From Flavobacterium erciyesense (lineage in GTDB: Bacteria; Bacteroidota; Bacteroidia; Flavobacteriales; Flavobacteriaceae): a DNA stretch of 64,000 nt. Shown piece after piece: positions 25,404-34,046 of this stretch. The position numbers and the translations under genes were made by a program. The stretch covers positions 62,001 to 126,000 of the forward strand of contig NZ_JAGPXB010000001.1 of NCBI RefSeq assembly GCF_018069925.1, in the 5' to 3' direction. The stretch's first letter is position 1. Each line of letters begins with the position of its first letter. Under the pieces are notes generated by a model, which saw only the letters and a list, made by a program, of their open reading frames with translations, was not told where the DNA came from and ran no database searches.

Positions 25404-28214
25404 TTATTTTTTCTCTGGCATCAAAATACCGATCACTTTATCTTTTGTAAGATATTGTTTGGCGATGTTCTGAATATCTTTGGCAGTAACGGCATTTACC
25501 ATTTCTTCCATTTTCAAAACATCTTCAGCATTAGATGCGTTTAAATACGATCTTGTCAAGTTAGACAACCAAAAACGGTTCTCTTTACTATCTTTTCTAA
25601 AATCGGCTAATTCACCTTCTTTGAATTTAGCTACATCTTTTTCATCTGGCCCTTTGTCTATAATATTTTGAAGTTCTTTCAAGGCTGATGCAGTCAATTT
25701 CTCAGCATTTTCTGGTCCGCAAGGAAAACCTATTGAGAAAGTATACGATCCGTAAGGCATTTTGTTCATGCTTCCTCTAGCATTTACACCGTAAACTCCA
25801 CTTTCGTTTTCACGTAATTGCTCAACTAGCTTAATAGTAAGTACTTCCCCTAAAGCTTGCATACTCATAGCATCTTTGGCAGAATATTTAGCATCACCAT
25901 AAAACATAATCGTAACGTTACTCTTTGGATCTGCTCCTTTATTTACTACTTTTTTCAAGTCGCCTTTCAACATTCTATATCCTAAATCTACTGCTTTTTC
26001 TTTTTTATCATTCGCTGGTAATGAAGCGATGTATTTCGTAGCCATAGCTTCGATTGTTGCATCATCAACATTTCCTACGAAGAAAAATTCAAAATCAGCA
26101 GCATTTCCAAAACGCTCTTTGTATTTTTCGTAAGCCAATTTATAATCGGTATCAGCCCATGATTTATCAGTAGGCATGATTCCAAAAAAGCGTGGGTTAT
26201 TCTGGTTCAAATAGGTATAAAACTCCTGTTGGAAGTAATTCTGTGGCGTAGAAGCCATGTTTTTGAAAAAGCTTGATTGTTTTTGTTTGAATCCTTCAAA
26301 AGCTTCTTGGTCAAAATTTAAATCTGTAAAATAAGCATGCGTCATTTGCATTAAATACTCTAAGTCTTTAGGAGTTGATGTACCTCTAAGTCCTTCGCTA
26401 GTACCTCCAATATAAGGATTCACTCTTGCAATTTTACCCGTCATGAATTTGTTAATGTCGTTCAATTTTAAGCCAGAGAAACCAGCCTCAGCAAGTGCTC
26501 CATTAGCAAACTGAACTTTTTTCATTTCCTCGTTTGAGTACAAATTAGACCCACCTAAACTAACCGCTTCAAAAAGCACTTCGTCATTTTTAAAATCGGT
26601 GTTTTTATACGTCACTTTAGCACCATTGGAAAGAACTAATGTTTTTGTACCCAATTTATCATTACTACTTCTGCTTACCACCGTTCCTGCTTTTACCTCT
26701 TTTCTAAGCAGACTCGTAGCTACCGCAGCATCTTCGTAAGGTTTTAATTCGTCTGTATTCACTTTTATTGCAGCTAATACTTCCTGCTCTGTAACTTTTT
26801 TCAAGCCTTCTTTTTCAGGACCCGTTAAAATAATAACACGGTTATCCTCTTTAACGTACTCTTTAATTAAGCCATTTACATCTGCAAGCTCGATTAACGG
26901 TAAGATTTGCTTAAAGGTTTGAAAAGTCCATTCAATACCTGGAGCAGGTTCTTTTTCTAGGAAATTTGCTTGAAGCTCGCCTACAAAATTCTCTGAATTC
27001 GTTTTACTTCTATCATTGTATGCTTTTTCAATAGAAGCCATAAATTCAGACTTAGCACGGTCTAATTCTCCTTGTGTGAAACCAAACTTCTTAGCACGCT
27101 CGTTTTCTGTTACCAATGTTTTCAAGGCACTTAATTGCTTGTCTTCTGATGACATTGCCACAGATTGATATCCTTTTTTGGTTCTTGCAAAAGTACCACC
27201 ATAATAAGAATACCCATAAGTGAAAGGTGGTGTTGCAGAATTTGTCAATTCATCAAGACGTGTATTTAAAAGCGTTGCAAATAAATTCTCGATCATGTAA
27301 TTTTTAAAATCAGCTACGGTAACCATTTTCTTAGGTGCAGCATAATCTTTGTACAATAATTGCACTTGTGTATTCGATGCTTCTTTGTCACTTTCTACAG
27401 CTACAAAAGTTTCTTTGTGATTAGGAACTTCAAATACTTTTCTTGGTTTTTCATTTGCAGGATTTTTATAAGCAGAGAAGTGAGAAACAATTTTTTTCTC
27501 CATTTCGGCTACATCAATATCACCAACCACAATAACACTCATCAAATTCGGACGGTACCAATCTTTGTAAAAATTAATTAAAGACTGATGTTTGAACTTT
27601 TCTAACACCTCTTTTTGACCAATTGGCAAACGAGTAGCGTATTTTGAATCGTGCATCATTTTAGGAAGATAACGACCCATCATTCTTTTTCCAGCGCCTA
27701 GACCTAAACGATATTCTTCTAATACTACGCCTCTTTCTTTATCAATTTCTTCTGGTGTCAAAACAGTGTTAAACGCCCAGTCCTCAATGATTTGAAATCC
27801 TTTTTCAAGTTTCTCAGGATCATCTGACGGAATTGGCAAGAAATACACCGTTTCATCAAAACTAGTGTATGCATTTAAATGTTGTCCAAATTTAACCCCA
27901 ATACTTTGAAGGTAATCTACCAATTGATTTTTAGGAAAACGCTTCGTCCCATTAAAACACATGTGTTCCATGAAATGCGCTAATCCTTGCTGATCATTTT
28001 CCTCGAGAATAGAACCTGCATTAACTACCAATCGAAGATCTACTTTCTTTTCTGGTTTGGCATTTTTCTTGATGTAATACGTTAAGCCGTTCGGTAAAAC
28101 ACCTGTCTTGACACTTGGATCAAGCGGAATGGCCGTATTATAATCTAGTTTTTGCGCAAAAAGCGCAGCAGGAATAATAAAAATTCCTACTAATAAATGG
28201 TTGATTTTTTTCAT
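25404..28214 (-). CDS. M16 family zinc metallopeptidase (insulinase/pitrilysin type)
   Basis: This 936-residue exported protein (signal peptide about residues 1-20, ending AALFAQ) contains two M16 halves. The first has the inverted zinc motif HFMEH (His80, Glu83, His84) within QQGLAHFMEHMCFNGT and the later Glu in the ERGVVLEEYR block. The second half lacks the motif, as usual for the non-catalytic partner domain. Family members cut short peptides in a closed chamber. The size and single-chain arrangement match Bacteroidetes periplasmic pitrilysin-like proteases. It is transcribed alone, converging on the helicase. Confidence 0.92.
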   Translation of the reverse strand: MKKINHLLVGIFIIPAALFAQKLDYNTAIPLDPSVKTGVLPNGLTYYIKKNAKPEKKVDLRLVVNAGSILEENDQQGLAHFMEHMCFNGTKRFPKNQLVDYLQSIGVKFGQHLNAYTSFDETVYFLPIPSDDPEKLEKGFQIIEDWAFNTVLTPEEIDKERGVVLEEYRLGLGAGKRMMGRYLPKMMHDSKYATRLPIGQKEVLEKFKHQSLINFYKDWYRPNLMSVIVVGDIDVAEMEKKIVSHFSAYKNPANEKPRKVFEVPNHKETFVAVESDKEASNTQVQLLYKDYAAPKKMVTVADFKNYMIENLFATLLNTRLDELTNSATPPFTYGYSYYGGTFARTKKGYQSVAMSSEDKQLSALKTLVTENERAKKFGFTQGELDRAKSEFMASIEKAYNDRSKTNSENFVGELQANFLEKEPAPGIEWTFQTFKQILPLIELADVNGLIKEYVKEDNRVIILTGPEKEGLKKVTEQEVLAAIKVNTDELKPYEDAAVATSLLRKEVKAGTVVSRSSNDKLGTKTLVLSNGAKVTYKNTDFKNDEVLFEAVSLGGSNLYSNEEMKKVQFANGALAEAGFSGLKLNDINKFMTGKIARVNPYIGGTSEGLRGTSTPKDLEYLMQMTHAYFTDLNFDQEAFEGFKQKQSSFFKNMASTPQNYFQQEFYTYLNQNNPRFFGIMPTDKSWADTDYKLAYEKYKERFGNAADFEFFFVGNVDDATIEAMATKYIASLPANDKKEKAVDLGYRMLKGDLKKVVNKGADPKSNVTIMFYGDAKYSAKDAMSMQALGEVLTIKLVEQLRENESGVYGVNARGSMNKMPYGSYTFSIGFPCGPENAEKLTASALKELQNIIDKGPDEKDVAKFKEGELADFRKDSKENRFWLSNLTRSYLNASNAEDVLKMEEMVNAVTAKDIQNIAKQYLTKDKVIGILMPEKK

Positions 28215-28384
28215 ATGTTTATTTTGTTTGCTGTAAAACTAACGAGTATTTTTCTACTTTATTACTATTTTTAAAAATAATTAACAGAATTTACACACGA
28301 AAACACAATTAAGAAGCAATCAAAATAAATCTTTCCTATTTTACGTTTTTTTGTACCTTTAAAACTTGAACTCATTTCTAAAAA

Positions 28385-29650
28385 ATGTTAAAGATCCGAC
28401 TCATATATTCCATCCTATCTCTCTTTTTGTTTTGCAACTCTGCTCTTTTTGCACAAGTTGAAAAAGAGATTCCTCCACCTTTTCACATCAAAACAGTTGC
28501 TTTTGTACAAAACGATCAAAACAAAGTGCCTATCTTTCAACTTGGCGAGGGTTTTCAATTGGAATTTGACGACTTATACGGCAACGAAGCAAACTATTAT
28601 TACGAAATTGTTCACTGCAATTTTAATTGGGAACCCTCTCCCATTCCAAAAATAGAATACTTACAAGGTTTCGACAACCAACGCATTCAAGACTACATCA
28701 ACTCCTTTAATGCCCTGCAACTGTATTCGCATTACAAGTTGTCTATTCCTAATCAATTTACACAACAGCTTAAAGTAAGCGGTAACTACATTCTTAAAAT
28801 TTTAGACGAAAACCGCGATGTAGTGTTTAGTCGAAAATTCATTTTATTTGAAGACCTAGCCACAGTACCCATTCAAGTAAAAAGAGCACGAACTGTAAAC
28901 ACTCTAGTTAGCAAACACAATTTAGATTTTAGCGTAAAAAGCAACAGCCTTACGTTTCAAAATCCACTTAAAAATGTCAAAGTAGTTTTGCTACAAAACG
29001 GACAATGGCACACAGCAATTCAAAATATAGCGCCGCAATATACGATTGGCAACGATTTGATTTATAAATACGATACCGAAACACAATTCTGGGCAGGAAA
29101 CGAATTTCTGTTTTTTGAAAATAAAGACATTCGATCTGCTAGCAACAATGTAGCGAGAATCAATGCCAAAACAGACATTTATAGCGCCTACTTATATACT
29201 AGTGCCGCTCGTGCCAATACGCCTTACACTTTCATGCAAGATGTCAACGGCGGATTTGTAGTGAACAACCTTAACGCGCAAAAAAACGAAATCGAAGCCG
29301 ATTATGTTTGGGTACATTTTAGCGTATCAGCACCTACTTTCAGACTCAATAAAAACATTTACGTGACAGGAATGTTCAACAATTACGCCCTTACAGATGA
29401 AAATAAAATGGATTACAATCCTGAAAAAGCCATTTACGAAAAAGCCATTTTAATCAAACAAGGGTTTACTAATTTCCAGTATACCATTGCAGACTCTAAG
29501 GGAAATATCGATTATGAAAACGCCATTGACGGTAATTTCTTTGAAACAGAAAACGACTATACCATACTAGTGTATTACCGAGAAGCCATCGACCGTTACG
29601 ACCGCGTTATCGGAAAAGGAAATGCAAGTTCAATAAATATCATCAATTAA
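28385..29650 (+). CDS. Type IX secretion system plug-like protein (DUF5103 family)
   Basis: This 421-residue protein has a signal peptide (about residues 1-23, ending ALFAQ). It has the DUF5103 pattern: an N-terminal beta-sandwich (IKTVAFVQNDQNKVPIFQLGEGFQLEFDDL, split words NYYYEIVHCNFNW and EYLQGFDNQRIQDY), a middle domain, and an immunoglobulin-like end (RLNKNIYVTGMFNNYAL). In Flavobacterium johnsoniae a protein of this family, Plug, closes the SprA translocon of T9SS; I assign by family, not by direct test. A TACCTTTA -7-like element lies 24 bases upstream. The C-type-lectin protein at 57 kb is a plausible T9SS client in the same window. Confidence 0.82.
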   Translation: MLKIRLIYSILSLFLFCNSALFAQVEKEIPPPFHIKTVAFVQNDQNKVPIFQLGEGFQLEFDDLYGNEANYYYEIVHCNFNWEPSPIPKIEYLQGFDNQRIQDYINSFNALQLYSHYKLSIPNQFTQQLKVSGNYILKILDENRDVVFSRKFILFEDLATVPIQVKRARTVNTLVSKHNLDFSVKSNSLTFQNPLKNVKVVLLQNGQWHTAIQNIAPQYTIGNDLIYKYDTETQFWAGNEFLFFENKDIRSASNNVARINAKTDIYSAYLYTSAARANTPYTFMQDVNGGFVVNNLNAQKNEIEADYVWVHFSVSAPTFRLNKNIYVTGMFNNYALTDENKMDYNPEKAIYEKAILIKQGFTNFQYTIADSKGNIDYENAIDGNFFETENDYTILVYYREAIDRYDRVIGKGNASSINIIN

Positions 29651-29692
29651 AAAAACTTTGGCAATAACCATTAAAATAACATCCTTTTTTTG

Positions 29693-29700
29693 TAAATTTG
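29693..29700 (+). promoter_or_regulatory. -7 promoter element of apaG
   Basis: TAAATTTG matches the consensus exactly, 32 bases before the ATG. Confidence 0.6.
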
Positions 29701-29731
29701 TCAATAATAAGCACATATTCATCCTTTTAAT

Positions 29732-30118
29732 ATGGTTTCTCAAATAACAAGAGGCATAAAAATTTCAGTATTAACTAGTTTTGAAGGCACCTACTTCAAA
29801 AACTATAAGATTCACTTTGCTTTTAGTTACGTAATTACTATCGAAAACCACAGTAAAGATTCTGTTCAACTTATTACCCGTCATTGGGAGATTTCTGACT
29901 CGCTTAATGACCTCGAAATTGTTGATGGCGAAGGAGTAATTGGTAAAAAACCAGTCCTTAAACCAGGAGAACAGCACACTTATAGTTCAGGTTGCCTCTT
30001 GTCATCACCGTATGGCGCTATGAAAGGCTATTTCAACATGATCAACTTTACCACCACCCGAAACTTCAAAGTCATGGTTCCTACTTTTAGACTTTGTGCG
30101 CCATTTGCATTAAACTAA
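29732..30118 (+). CDS. apaG: ApaG domain protein
   Basis: This 128-residue protein aligns with ApaG across its length: VLTSFEGTYFKNYKIHFAFSYVITIEN, LITRHWEISD, GEGVIGKKPVLKPGEQHTYSSGC and MKGYFNM. It has an immunoglobulin/fibronectin-like beta-fold. In proteobacteria apaG is linked to diadenosine tetraphosphatase and to Co2+/Mg2+ efflux phenotypes; the molecular function is still not settled. Here it is not beside apaH. It has its own -7 element and is probably a single-gene transcript. Confidence 0.93.
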   Translation: MVSQITRGIKISVLTSFEGTYFKNYKIHFAFSYVITIENHSKDSVQLITRHWEISDSLNDLEIVDGEGVIGKKPVLKPGEQHTYSSGCLLSSPYGAMKGYFNMINFTTTRNFKVMVPTFRLCAPFALN

Positions 30119-30129
30119 ATCGCATTATC

Positions 30130-30274
30130 AGGAGCTCATCCTGCTTTTCGCTACAAGTTTTTTTGTGTTAAGCCCTTTTTTATAGTCCTAAAAAGAGCTT
30201 TTTGCAGTCGCTTTTTTAGTCCTTAAAAATGAGGCTCTCCACTTCAAAAAGCTTTCCACTTCAATCAGGGCTAA
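30130..30274. repeat. Probable dispersed intergenic repeat between apaG and pruA
   Basis: This non-coding stretch opens with AGGAGCTCATCCTGCTTTTC and closes with TCAATCAGGGCTA. Inside are near-repeated words (TAGTCCTAAAAA and TAGTCCTTAAAAA; AGCTTTTTGCAG and AAAGCTTTCC). It resembles intergenic repeat sequences I associate with Flavobacterium genomes. I cannot show other copies from this window. Confidence 0.45.
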
Positions 30275-30313
30275 ACCTACCATTATACAAAAGTGCACTG
30301 TACATAACTTCAA

Positions 30314-30349
30314 AAAAGTACAAATCTTTAAAGAAACCTTTGTACTTTT
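30314..30349 (+). promoter_or_regulatory. Inverted repeat overlapping the pruA promoter
   Basis: AAAAGTACAAA at 30314-30324 is mirrored exactly by TTTGTACTTTT at 30339-30349, with a 14-base spacer. The right arm overlaps a perfect -7 element (TACTTTTG, 30343-30350), 55 bases before the pruA ATG. This is a candidate operator or a regulated promoter. Confidence 0.5.
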
Positions 30350-30404
30350 GTTTTTAGTTTAAAAAACAATACGACACTATTTTTAACCCAATAAAAACAT
30401 CAAT

Positions 30405-32033
30405 ATGTTAAAAGGATTTTTTCACGTACCCAATGCGGTCAACGAACCTGTAAAAAGCTATGCCCCTAATTCGCCAGAACGTGCAGCCGTTTCTGCAGCA
30501 TACGCTGAAATGTGGAACAGCACAGTAGACGTACCCCTTTATATCGGAAACGAAGAAATAAGAACTGGAGATACAAAAAACATGACTGCACCGCACGACC
30601 ATCAGCATGTGGTTGGTGTGTATCATCAAGCCGAAAAAAAACATATTGAAGCCGCTATTGCCACTGGACTTCAAGCAAAAGAAGCTTGGGCTAATATGGC
30701 TTGGGAACAACGCGCTGGAATTTTCTTAAAAGCAGCAGAATTATTGGCTGGACCTTACAGAGCTAAGATCAACGCTGCTACAATGATCGCACAGTCAAAA
30801 ACAATATACCAAGCAGAAATTGATGCCGCTTGCGAACTTATTGACTTTTTACGTTTCAACGTACAGTACATGACACAAATTTACAACGAGCAACCAAAAT
30901 CTACTGCTGATATGTGGAACCGCGTTGAATACAGACCTCTTGAAGGATTTGTATACGCCATTACTCCTTTTAACTTTACAGCAATTGCTGGAAACTTACC
31001 AACAAGTGCTGCCTTAATGGGGAATGTTGTGGTTTGGAAACCTGCAGCAACTCAAGTGTACTCTGCTAACTTATTGATGCAAATTTTCAAAGAAGCAGGT
31101 TTACCAAATGGTGTAATCAACATGGTTATGGGAGACTCAGGAATGATCACCGAAACTTTATTGGCTAGCCGTGATTTAGCTGGAGTTCACTTTACAGGAT
31201 CAACAGGCGTATTTAATGATATTTGGGCAAAAATTGGAACTAATATTAGTAGATACAAAACATATCCACGTATTGTAGGTGAAACTGGTGGTAAAGATTT
31301 TATCATTGCACACCCTTCTGCACATTCAAAACAAGTAAGTACAGGAATTTCTCGTGGTGCTTTTGAATACCAAGGTCAAAAATGTAGTGCTGCTTCACGC
31401 GTATACATTCCGCAAAGTTTATGGCCAGCTGTACAAGCTGAATTAGAAGCTGATTTAAAATCAATGAAAATGGGATCGCCACAAGATATGAGCAACTTTA
31501 TCACTGCGGTAATCTCTGAAGGTTCATTTGATAAATTAGCTAAAGCCATTGACCAAGCCAAAGCTGATAGCGATGCAGAAGTAATTATGGGAGGGAATTA
31601 TGACAAATCAAAAGGTTACTTTATTGAACCAACTGTTATTTTAACTACCAATCCAAAATACGCTACAATGGAAACCGAACTATTCGGACCAGTTGTAACT
31701 ATTTACGTTTACGAAGATGCTAAATGGGTAGAAACTCTAGAATTAGTAGACACTACATCAGAGTACGCTTTGACAGGAGCTGTTTTCAGTCAAGATCGTT
31801 ATGCTATTGAAGAAGCTACTGTGAAATTACAAAACGCAGCTGGTAACTTCTACATCAATGATAAACCAACAGGAGCAATTGTAGGAATGCAACCGTTTGG
31901 TGGAGCAAGAGGATCAGGAACAAATGATAAAGCAGGATCTATGCAAAACTTATTGCGTTGGACTTCTGCAAGAACTATCAAAGAAACTTTTGTAACTCCA
32001 GTTGATTACAGATACCCATTTTTAGGAGAGTAA
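30405..32033 (+). CDS. pruA: L-glutamate gamma-semialdehyde dehydrogenase (delta-1-pyrroline-5-carboxylate dehydrogenase)
   Basis: This 542-residue enzyme oxidises glutamate semialdehyde to glutamate with NAD+, the second step of proline breakdown. It has the aldehyde dehydrogenase core: ITPFNFTAIAGNLPTSAALMGN (cofactor region), HFTGSTGVFNDIW, the catalytic Glu in VGETGGKD, and the catalytic Cys in YQGQKCSAASR (about residue 326). The length matches the stand-alone P5C dehydrogenase found in Bacteroidetes and eukaryotes rather than the fused PutA. A terminator follows. The upstream inverted repeat suggests regulated expression. Confidence 0.96.
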   Translation: MLKGFFHVPNAVNEPVKSYAPNSPERAAVSAAYAEMWNSTVDVPLYIGNEEIRTGDTKNMTAPHDHQHVVGVYHQAEKKHIEAAIATGLQAKEAWANMAWEQRAGIFLKAAELLAGPYRAKINAATMIAQSKTIYQAEIDAACELIDFLRFNVQYMTQIYNEQPKSTADMWNRVEYRPLEGFVYAITPFNFTAIAGNLPTSAALMGNVVVWKPAATQVYSANLLMQIFKEAGLPNGVINMVMGDSGMITETLLASRDLAGVHFTGSTGVFNDIWAKIGTNISRYKTYPRIVGETGGKDFIIAHPSAHSKQVSTGISRGAFEYQGQKCSAASRVYIPQSLWPAVQAELEADLKSMKMGSPQDMSNFITAVISEGSFDKLAKAIDQAKADSDAEVIMGGNYDKSKGYFIEPTVILTTNPKYATMETELFGPVVTIYVYEDAKWVETLELVDTTSEYALTGAVFSQDRYAIEEATVKLQNAAGNFYINDKPTGAIVGMQPFGGARGSGTNDKAGSMQNLLRWTSARTIKETFVTPVDYRYPFLGE

Positions 32034-32086
32034 TTTTAGTCCTAAAGCTTTAAAGTCAAAACTTATAAAGTACTTTAGCAAATACC

Positions 32087-32124
32087 AAAAAGCCGAATCT
32101 AAAAATTTAGATTCGGCTTTTTTT
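32087..32124 (+). terminator. Terminator after pruA (also usable by rsmG)
   Basis: AAAAAGCCGAATCTAAA pairs with TTTAGATTCGGCTTTTT with a 2-base loop, then T residues. It lies between convergent genes. Confidence 0.9.
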
Positions 32125-32166
32125 ATCTAATTCTTTCTTTAGACTTTATGACTTTTGACCTTAAAA

Positions 32167-32796
32167 CTAAACCGTAAACTTCAACGGCAAATGCACCACT
32201 TTCTTAGTCTCAAAAAATTCATCTTCAAAATAATCTGCTAAGTTGTATTCAGTAGCTTTAGGGAAATCTTTTAATTCTTCGGTTAAGTCACCTCCTTTTA
32301 GGTAGAGGATTCCGTTTTTCAATTCGTGTTTGTGTTGTTTCTTAATTTTGGTTTTTACCCAAGACACAAAATCAGGCATATTGGTAACAGCACGACTCAC
32401 GATAAAATCGAAATCACCTTTTACATTTTCAGCGCGCATTTGCTCTGCTTTTACGTTTTTCAACTCTAAACCTTCAGCAACAGCCTGAACTACTTTTATT
32501 TTCTTGGCAATAACATCAATCAAATAAAAACGCGTTTCCGGAAAAAGAATCGCCAATGGAATTCCTGGAAATCCACCACCCGTTCCTACATCTAAAACGT
32601 AAGTTCCTGGTTCAAAAGTCATCACTTTGGCAATACCAAGTGAATGTAAAATATGTTTGGTATACAAAGCATCAATATCTTTTCTAGAAATCACATTTAT
32701 TTTTTGGTTCCAATCGTGATACAGCGCATCTAATTTTTGAAACTGTTCGATTTGAATTGGTGTCAAATTAGGAAAACACTTAAGAATCTCGTCCAT
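32167..32796 (-). CDS. rsmG: 16S rRNA (guanine527-N7)-methyltransferase
   Basis: This 209-residue enzyme methylates G527 of 16S rRNA using SAM. Family markers are LYHDWNQKINVISRKD near the N-terminus, KHILHSLGIA, the SAM-binding loop YVLDVGTGGGFPGIPLAI, the acidic strand RFYLIDVIAKKIKVVQAV and FIVSRAVTNM. The length is normal for RsmG. A TACTTTTG -7 element on the minus strand (32813-32820) lies 17 bases upstream. It is a single-gene unit converging on pruA. Confidence 0.96.
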   Translation of the reverse strand: MDEILKCFPNLTPIQIEQFQKLDALYHDWNQKINVISRKDIDALYTKHILHSLGIAKVMTFEPGTYVLDVGTGGGFPGIPLAILFPETRFYLIDVIAKKIKVVQAVAEGLELKNVKAEQMRAENVKGDFDFIVSRAVTNMPDFVSWVKTKIKKQHKHELKNGILYLKGGDLTEELKDFPKATEYNLADYFEDEFFETKKVVHLPLKFTV

Positions 32797-32877
32797 CTCT
32801 TCTTTTTTTTAACAAAAGTAATACTTTACAGTTAAAATATTTATGCCAATTTTGTATATCCAAAAATTTATAATAAT

Positions 32878-32885
32878 TACCTTTG
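32878..32885 (+). promoter_or_regulatory. -7 promoter element of the desaturase
   Basis: TACCTTTG lies 18 bases before the ATG at 32903 and inside the longest frame that opens at 32843, so it decides the start. Confidence 0.7.
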
Positions 32886-32902
32886 AACTTTATCCCACTT
32901 AT

Positions 32903-34000
32903 ATGAATAACACTGCGCCTACTTTTGCTAAGCAAGATAGCTTGAAATTTTTTAGAACACTTAACTCACGGGTTAACAACTACTTTAAAGAAAACAACAT
33001 TCAAAAAACAGGAAACTGGAAACTGTATTTAAAAACCATCATTTTATTCACTGTTTTTCTAGCACCTTACTTTTTAATATTAACTCTTGATATGCCATTT
33101 TGGGCACACCTTTTATTGACAATCGTCATGGGAATTGGTATGGCAGGCGTGGGAATGAATGTGATGCATGATGGAAATCACGGATCTTATTCGAACAAAT
33201 CGTGGATCAATAAATTTATGGGTGGTACCATTTATGTATTAGCAGGAAACGTCTACAATTGGCAAGTGCAACACAATGTGTTACACCACACCTATACCAA
33301 TATTCCTGGTCATGATGAAGATCTTGATGCTGGTCGTGTAATCCGATTTACGAAAGAGGCAAAATGGTATAATTTTCACCGTTTTCAACAATACTACTCT
33401 ATTTTCTTATACGGTTTATTGACTTTCAATTGGGCAATTACAACCGATTTTAAGCAAATGCGTAACTACTTAAAAAGAAAATTATCTTACGGAGAAGCTA
33501 AAAGTCCAAAAATATTATGGACTACTTTAATTATTACAAAAATAATTTATGTTGCTATTTGGATTGCATTACCAATCGTAATTGGAATCACTTGGTGGAA
33601 AGTATTAATAGGCTTTTTTGTAATGCATTACACTGCTGGTTTGATTTTGAGTGTTGTATTCCAACTAGCGCATGTGGTAGAGGAAACAATCAATCCTACA
33701 CCAAACGAATTAGGAGAAATGGACAATACTTGGGCTATTCACCAATTGTTTACCACTACTAATTTTGCACCTAAAAACGCAATAGTAAACTGGTACACAG
33801 GTGGTTTGAATCATCAAATTGAGCACCATATTTTCCCGAATATCAGTCACATTCACTACGGGAAAATTGCAAAAATTGTAAAAGAAACTGCTCAAGAGTG
33901 CAATTTACCTTATTACGAATACAAAACGATGCGAAGCGCCGTTATTGCTCACTTCAAACATTTGAAAGAATTGGGGCAAAACCCAGCAATTACTGCTTAA
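32903..34000 (+). CDS. Membrane fatty acid desaturase (acyl-lipid, QxxHH type)
   Basis: This 365-residue integral membrane di-iron enzyme should introduce a double bond into fatty acyl chains. The three histidine boxes are present: HDGNH (MHDGNHGSYS), HNVLHHTYTN, and QIEHH (NHQIEHHIFPNISH); the Gln in the third box is typical of front-end desaturases, although no fused cytochrome b5 domain is present. About four membrane helices are visible, two before the first box and two in the middle. The ATG at 32903 is preferred because a -7 element lies between it and the longer start. The exact regiospecificity cannot be read. Confidence 0.9.
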   Translation: MNNTAPTFAKQDSLKFFRTLNSRVNNYFKENNIQKTGNWKLYLKTIILFTVFLAPYFLILTLDMPFWAHLLLTIVMGIGMAGVGMNVMHDGNHGSYSNKSWINKFMGGTIYVLAGNVYNWQVQHNVLHHTYTNIPGHDEDLDAGRVIRFTKEAKWYNFHRFQQYYSIFLYGLLTFNWAITTDFKQMRNYLKRKLSYGEAKSPKILWTTLIITKIIYVAIWIALPIVIGITWWKVLIGFFVMHYTAGLILSVVFQLAHVVEETINPTPNELGEMDNTWAIHQLFTTTNFAPKNAIVNWYTGGLNHQIEHHIFPNISHIHYGKIAKIVKETAQECNLPYYEYKTMRSAVIAHFKHLKELGQNPAITA

Positions 34001-34046
34001 TTTTCAATAGCAGCAAAAGAATAAAACTAACTACAACTATATACTA

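Noticed and set aside
32843..32902. N-terminal extension of the desaturase by 20 codons
   Set aside because: A TACCTTTG promoter element lies within it; the ATG at 32903 is the first start after the promoter.
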